Source: Acidobacteriota bacterium
GTDB taxonomy: Bacteria; Acidobacteriota; Blastocatellia; RBC074
NCBI GenBank assembly: GCA_016789605.1
Contig: JAEUQO010000193.1
Location: 1 to 37,724, forward strand
Direction: 5' to 3'
DNA length: 37,724 nt
The position numbers and the translations under genes are program-made. Each line of letters opens with the position of its first letter. Within the stretch, counting starts at the first letter, position 1. The notes below the pieces were generated by a model. That model was given only the letters and a program-made list of their open reading frames with translations. It was not told the origin of the DNA and searched no databases. Below, piece after piece: positions 34,982 through 37,724 of this stretch.

Positions 34982-36619
34982 ATGTCTCCGCGCCCCGTGA
35001 GCAGCTCTTCACCCACGCATTCAAATACTCCTAGTACTCCACAGGACGCAGACAGCGAAGCTTCTGTGAGTCATTCCCGCACCCTCACCTGCGAAAATAA
35101 ATCAGCACTACACTTCACCATTGATCAATGGGCTGCTGTCGAATGCACTGCCAGCATCGCTCGTTGGGCCAATCGCGCACTGATTTTGTTTCTCTTCCTG
35201 TTTGCGCTGACGGTTCCGCATTCGATTGCTGCGGCGCAAACCAGTTTGAATTTGGGAATACTCGCCTGGCTGGCGCGCGATCTGACCGCGCGTCGGCTGC
35301 ATTTTGCACGAACGATCATAGATTGGCCGCTGGCTTGTTTTGCTGCACTGACAATTCTTTCTTCCATTTTTTCTGTAGAACCGAGCATCAGCTTGCCGAA
35401 GCTGAAAACCCTGGGGCTTTTCAGCCTTGTTTACCTGTTGGCGACGAACGTGTCTGTGCGTGGTGTGCGTTTATTGCTGGCGGCGTTGCTGATCTCAAGT
35501 CTGGTCGGTGTGAGCTTCAGCTTGGCAGAAAAACTGCGCGGACGCGGTATGGCCATAGCTGAAATCGCGCCAAACAGTCCTCTCAGCAATAGTGGCTTAC
35601 GGGTTGGAGATGTGATCTGGATGATCGCGCGCAAGGGTGTCAGCACTCCAGAAGAGGCCGGACAGGTCATTCGCCATCAGCGCGTAGGAAACATTCTGGA
35701 TGTCGAGGCCTTGCACGCGGGAGACCCTGTGCCCGTGACGATTACCGTGACAGAAGAAATGCAGGCGCAAGAGAATCCGCTAGGAATTCAAACAAATGGC
35801 CGCAGCCGTCAGTTTCGCGTGTCGGGATTTTCGCGGCAGTTTCTGACTTACGCTGAGCAAATGCAGATTCTGGCGTTGTTGGCGTTTGGCGCTTTGCTTG
35901 CTGGCTTGCGGCGTTGGCGGCAACACTTGTCAGCTCGCCGCTGGGTTTTTGTCTCTTCGTTGTTATTCGTGCTCTATGCGTTGGCATTGGTGCTGACAGC
36001 GACGCGGGCTGTAATGGTGTCGCTCGCCGTCGCGTTGTTTTTGGTTGCGCTATGTGTGGGTGGTGTGCGTGCTTCGGCGATTGCCTTGGTTGCGACATTG
36101 GCGCTAATCGGGTTGGGCATTTTTACCGTTACGACGGCACGACAGGAAGCGGCCATCAGCTTTCGCGACGATAGCACTGCGCGCCGCGTGGCTTACATGC
36201 AGGCCGGGCTGCGAGTCATTCCTGCACATCCGTTGCTTGGCGTCGGAATGGATGCTCATAAACGCCACTGGCACGAATGGGGGTTTCCGGGCGATTACAT
36301 CACGCACACCCATTCCACACCGATTCAATTGGCCCTGGATCGCGGCATTCCCGCCTTGTTTTGTTATGGTTGGTTGCTCGCCGTGTTGTGGTTGGGGTTG
36401 TGGCAAGCATATCAGCGTGCCAAAACAGAACGTGGATGGCTGACCGAAGCCTTGTTGCTTGGCGCGTTTGCCGCGTTGAGCGGCTTTTCAGTCAGTTCGC
36501 TGGCAAATTACAACTTTGGCGATTCTGAGGCGTTGATGATGTTGTTGTTGGTGTTGTCGCTGGCGCTGATTGTGGCGAAGCCTCAGCCGATACCGGTTGC
36601 TTCGCCAACCGTTGCTTAA
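34982..36619 (+). CDS. O-antigen ligase/polymerase-type membrane protein with inserted PDZ domain
   Basis: A 545-residue protein. After a hydrophilic Ser/Thr/Pro-rich N-terminus (about 1-55) come membrane helices (ALILFLFLFALTVPHSIAA and onward). Between two early helices, residues about 187-258 form a PDZ-like domain: MAIAEIAPNSPLSNSGLRVGDVIWMIARKGV, then PEEAGQVIRHQRVGNILDVEAL and VPVTITV. The later part has LTATRAVMVSLAVALFLVAL and PLLGVGMDAHKRHWHEWGF, THTHSTPIQLALDRGIPAL, the Wzy_C/WaaL ligase region. Such enzymes join or polymerise lipid-linked glycans on the periplasmic side. A PDZ insert is unusual and could bind a protein C-terminus. It begins 17 bases after the DUF4097 gene without a clear ribosome site. 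Its stop overlaps the stop of the convergent gene. Confidence 0.85.
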   Translation: MSPRPVSSSSPTHSNTPSTPQDADSEASVSHSRTLTCENKSALHFTIDQWAAVECTASIARWANRALILFLFLFALTVPHSIAAAQTSLNLGILAWLARDLTARRLHFARTIIDWPLACFAALTILSSIFSVEPSISLPKLKTLGLFSLVYLLATNVSVRGVRLLLAALLISSLVGVSFSLAEKLRGRGMAIAEIAPNSPLSNSGLRVGDVIWMIARKGVSTPEEAGQVIRHQRVGNILDVEALHAGDPVPVTITVTEEMQAQENPLGIQTNGRSRQFRVSGFSRQFLTYAEQMQILALLAFGALLAGLRRWRQHLSARRWVFVSSLLFVLYALALVLTATRAVMVSLAVALFLVALCVGGVRASAIALVATLALIGLGIFTVTTARQEAAISFRDDSTARRVAYMQAGLRVIPAHPLLGVGMDAHKRHWHEWGFPGDYITHTHSTPIQLALDRGIPALFCYGWLLAVLWLGLWQAYQRAKTERGWLTEALLLGAFAALSGFSVSSLANYNFGDSEALMMLLLVLSLALIVAKPQPIPVASPTVA

Positions 36620-37724
36620 CTGTTTGATGTTAGGGTGCGATCTGCGACCAACGCTGCCAACAAAGCCTGCCCGGTTGCTTCTTCCGTTTCCAGATGAACT
36701 TCAAGCCCAAAGGACCGCGCTGTCTCTGCGGTCGCAGCGTTCACGCACACAACACGCGCATTGGGCAGCAACGGCATCAGGTGGTCTGATTCAAACAGTG
36801 TCGCCAAATTGGCAACCGTCGCCGGACTGGTGAAAACCGCATAGTCCATCGGTGTTGCGCGCAAGTTTTGCAAGGTGTCTTCAGCGGCGCTGGCAGGCAA
36901 AACAACCTGAAAGGCTTCGACGACTTCGACGTACACGCCGACCTTGTCCAGCGCAGGGCGAATTACATCCCGCGTAATTGCGGACGCGGGCATCAGCATG
37001 CGCGCGCCGCGCAATCGTTGCCGCACACCGTAACGTTTGATGAATTCTTCCAGCAGCGCTTCCGCCGTAAAGCGTTCAGGGCGCAAATCCACCGAAATTT
37101 TTTCGCGCTTCAGTCGTTCAGCAGTTTTTTGGCCGATGGCACAAACTCTGTGCGACATCAGCTCGGCCCGCCCGTGTCCTAACTCGTCCAGGCGATGCAG
37201 GAACGAATCCACACTTTGTGTCGAAGAAAACGCCAGCCAGTCATACCAGCTCAAATGAATCAGGGCCCGGTCAAGTTGCGCCCAACTGGCCGGATCGCGT
37301 ACTTCGACCATTGGGCAGGTCGTGACTTCCGCGCCCAGATTTTGCAGCGCTTTGCTTAGTTCGTTGCTTTGTTTCAGGGCGCGTGTGATGAGTACGCGAC
37401 AACCGGACAACGGAAACGCAGGCGCTGGTGTCTGCGTTTCTGTAACTTCCGCAACCGGCGCAGGCAGCGGCGCAGCCAGCACTGTTTCGCCGGCCGAGGC
37501 GGCGGCGACTGACAACGCTTCTTGTTGCGGTGCAGGTTGGGCGAGCGGTGCGCTGACGGCCGCAACGTTTTCTACTTTTTGTAACAGTTCCTGCGCGCCT
37601 GCTGCGATCAGCTTTTGCGCAAGTTGCAAACCCAGGTCTTCGCTTTCGTACGGTTTGCCGCTGATTTGCTGGCGGATCAGACGTTGTCCGCCAAGGTCAA
37701 TTACCAATCCGATCAGCACCAGTT
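36616..37724 (-). CDS. HemC-HemD fusion, C-terminal part (uroporphyrinogen-III synthase domain complete); 5' end beyond window
   Basis: The frame is open to the window edge, so the protein starts outside. The first visible residues, LVLIGLVIDLGGQRLIRQQISGKPYE then LGLQLAQKLIAAGAQELL, match the third domain of hydroxymethylbilane synthase (HemC). A linker of about 60 residues rich in Ala, Pro and Glu follows. The remaining 260 residues are a uroporphyrinogen-III synthase (HemD): SGCRVLITRALKQSNELSKALQNLGAEV, DWLAFSSTQSVDSFL, VCAIGQKTAERL, DYAVFTSPATVANL, VVCVNAATAETARSFGL. Together they would turn porphobilinogen into uroporphyrinogen III in one chain, limiting escape of the unstable linear intermediate. 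The stop TAA shares bases with the stop of the convergent ligase-like gene. Confidence 0.88.
   Translation of the reverse strand, partial: LVLIGLVIDLGGQRLIRQQISGKPYESEDLGLQLAQKLIAAGAQELLQKVENVAAVSAPLAQPAPQQEALSVAAASAGETVLAAPLPAPVAEVTETQTPAPAFPLSGCRVLITRALKQSNELSKALQNLGAEVTTCPMVEVRDPASWAQLDRALIHLSWYDWLAFSSTQSVDSFLHRLDELGHGRAELMSHRVCAIGQKTAERLKREKISVDLRPERFTAEALLEEFIKRYGVRQRLRGARMLMPASAITRDVIRPALDKVGVYVEVVEAFQVVLPASAAEDTLQNLRATPMDYAVFTSPATVANLATLFESDHLMPLLPNARVVCVNAATAETARSFGLEVHLETEEATGQALLAALVADRTLTSNS

Overview
The window looks like chromosomal DNA of an Acidobacteriota member, probably Blastocatellia-like. The evidence is a moderately GC-rich composition, an ECF sigma factor of the kind abundant in Acidobacteria (TIGR02999-like), and a long Ser/Thr kinase with a C-terminal PD40/TolB-type propeller, a pairing typical of that phylum. 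This placement is an inference from gene families. No rRNA or tRNA gene was seen.

Layout. 1-4.8 kb: VOC-fold protein, MFS transporter, small secreted cytochrome c with a strong terminator, then a minus-strand enoyl-CoA hydratase/drug-type MFS pair. 4.96-5.21 kb: two tandem 125-bp palindromic repeat units. 5.3-13.0 kb: an accessory-looking regulatory island. An ECF sigma factor and a propeller kinase (both +) flank three minus-strand genes (unknown possibly CYTH-like protein, subtilase with an altered oxyanion residue, small membrane protein). The kinase is followed by an AT-rich small gene with a Cys-rich tail. 13.0-17.6 kb (minus): Zn alcohol dehydrogenase, SpoU/TrmH methyltransferase, FhaA-like FHA protein and a class B penicillin-binding protein. 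17.8-19.7 kb (minus): beta/gamma-crystallin-like protein and a CaiB/BaiF CoA-transferase.

19.9-31.3 kb (plus): nucleotide-sugar epimerase, mutM, then a likely operon of SEDS glycosyltransferase, PP2C phosphatase, two paralogous membrane Ser/Thr kinases with SH3b-like ectodomains, a second FhaA-like FHA protein and a secreted protein of unknown function, closed by a strong bidirectional terminator. With the minus-strand PBP/FhaA pair this reproduces the gene content of the actinobacterial fhaA-pstP-rodA-pbpA-pknA/B cell-wall control locus. Here it is split into two opposite-strand clusters, and SH3b-like sensors stand where PASTA domains would be. Short linear motifs recur in the linkers of the phosphatase, both kinases and the FHA protein, which suggests a physically connected phospho-signalling assembly.

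31.3-37.7 kb: radical SAM protein (minus); an ECF sigma factor, zinc-type anti-sigma factor and DUF4097-like secreted protein (plus); an O-antigen ligase/polymerase-type membrane protein carrying an embedded PDZ domain; and, running off the right edge on the minus strand, a HemC-HemD fusion of tetrapyrrole synthesis.
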